From: Solirubrobacterales bacterium
Lineage (GTDB): Bacteria > Actinomycetota > Thermoleophilia > Solirubrobacterales > 70-9
Direction of reading: 5' to 3'
NCBI GenBank assembly: GCA_017882505.1
Contig: JADGPJ010000001.1
Coordinates: forward strand, 37,642-101,641
DNA length: 64,000 nucleotides
This document shows positions 63,907 through 64,000 of the stretch, in pieces (within the stretch, counting starts at the first letter, position 1; the number at the start of each line of letters is the position of its first letter). Position numbers and translations under genes: made by a program. The notes below the pieces were generated by a model that was not told the DNA's origin, searched no databases, and saw nothing but the letters and a program-made list of their open reading frames with translations.

Positions 63907-64000
63907 TCCCCGTCGAAGCTGAGTGAGCGGGGGTCGCTCTGGCGGCGCCCGATCACGAACCAGATCGCCGTCGCCGGCTCCGCGCCGGGGTTGGCGAGTC
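63903..64000 (-). CDS. C-terminal fragment of an unidentified protein, possibly cupin
   Basis: In the minus-strand frame ending at TAG 63903-63905 the residues read LANPGAEPATAIWFVIGRRQ and end SLSFDGD. NPG-x-EPA followed by a hydrophobic strand is typical of the last cupin strand in XRE-cupin or related proteins, but the fragment is too short to be sure. Its stop overlaps the convergent E1-beta remnant's stop by three bases. Confidence 0.4.
   Translation of the reverse strand, partial: LANPGAEPATAIWFVIGRRQSDPRSLSFDGD

Overview
The window is a GC-rich, densely packed chromosomal segment built almost entirely of housekeeping genes. The order maf-mreC-mreD-mrdA-rodA, rng-rplU-rpmA-obgE, proB-proA-nadD-rsfS, leuS, comEA-comEC-holA-rpsT and phoH-ybeY-era is bacterial core synteny. 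The GC bias, GTG/TTG starts, a HadAB-like MaoC pair, an actinobacterial-type phosphofructokinase and frequent TANNNT boxes 6-9 nt before start codons point to a deep-branching actinobacterium. Thermoleophilia (Solirubrobacterales-like) is my best guess, by inference only; there is no rRNA in the window.

Layout. 1-1.2 kb: tail of an M23 peptidase and two GNAT acetyltransferases. 1.2-8.4 kb: clpX, valS, folC, a zinc-ribbon membrane protein, ndk, maf. 8.5-13 kb: rod-shape/elongasome operon. 13-17 kb: RNase G/E, L21, L27, ObgE, then a convergent ZIP-like transporter. 17.9-22.2 kb: proline biosynthesis, NadD, RsfS, a DivIVA-like coiled-coil protein, tRNA-Ala(GGC). 22.3-30.7 kb: SpoIIM-like membrane protein, leuS, cupin, comEA, comEC, a Pro-rich membrane protein with 30-bp repeats, holA, rpsT. 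30.7-40.8 kb: murJ, a large polytopic membrane protein, lepA, a MaoC pair, hrcA-dnaJ-prmA, DUF2269-like protein. 40.8-44.9 kb: murI, an odd PIN-domain ORF, yqeY-like gene, phoH, ybeY, era. 44.9-53.8 kb: a tryptophan cluster headed by hisIE (hisIE-trpE-trpG-trpD-trpC-htrA-trpF-trpB-trpA). 53.8-58.6 kb: methyltransferase, pfkA, lipoprotein, SDR epimerase, malic enzyme. 58.9-64 kb: polA, a secreted calcium-binding-type protein, an ECF sigma factor fused to a membrane anchor and Ser/Gly tail, and gene remnants at the right edge.

How it works together. Several operons are translationally coupled by ATGA/GTGA/TGATG overlaps (mreC/mreD, mrdA/rodA, nadD/rsfS, ybeY/era, trpF/trpB, trpB/trpA). Many transcription units seem to begin with a -10-like hexamer just before the start codon and no Shine-Dalgarno, as expected for leaderless mRNAs; others (clpX, ndk, rpmA, the secreted protein) have strong Shine-Dalgarno sites.

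I see no phage, insertion sequence, CRISPR array or defence island. The most unusual items are the sigma factor/membrane-anchor fusion, a 25-bp divergent promoter between pfkA and a lipoprotein, large inverted repeats at the trpB/trpA junction and inside two coding genes, a phosphofructokinase with an atypical donor-specificity residue, and a clpX gene that appears to start at CTG.
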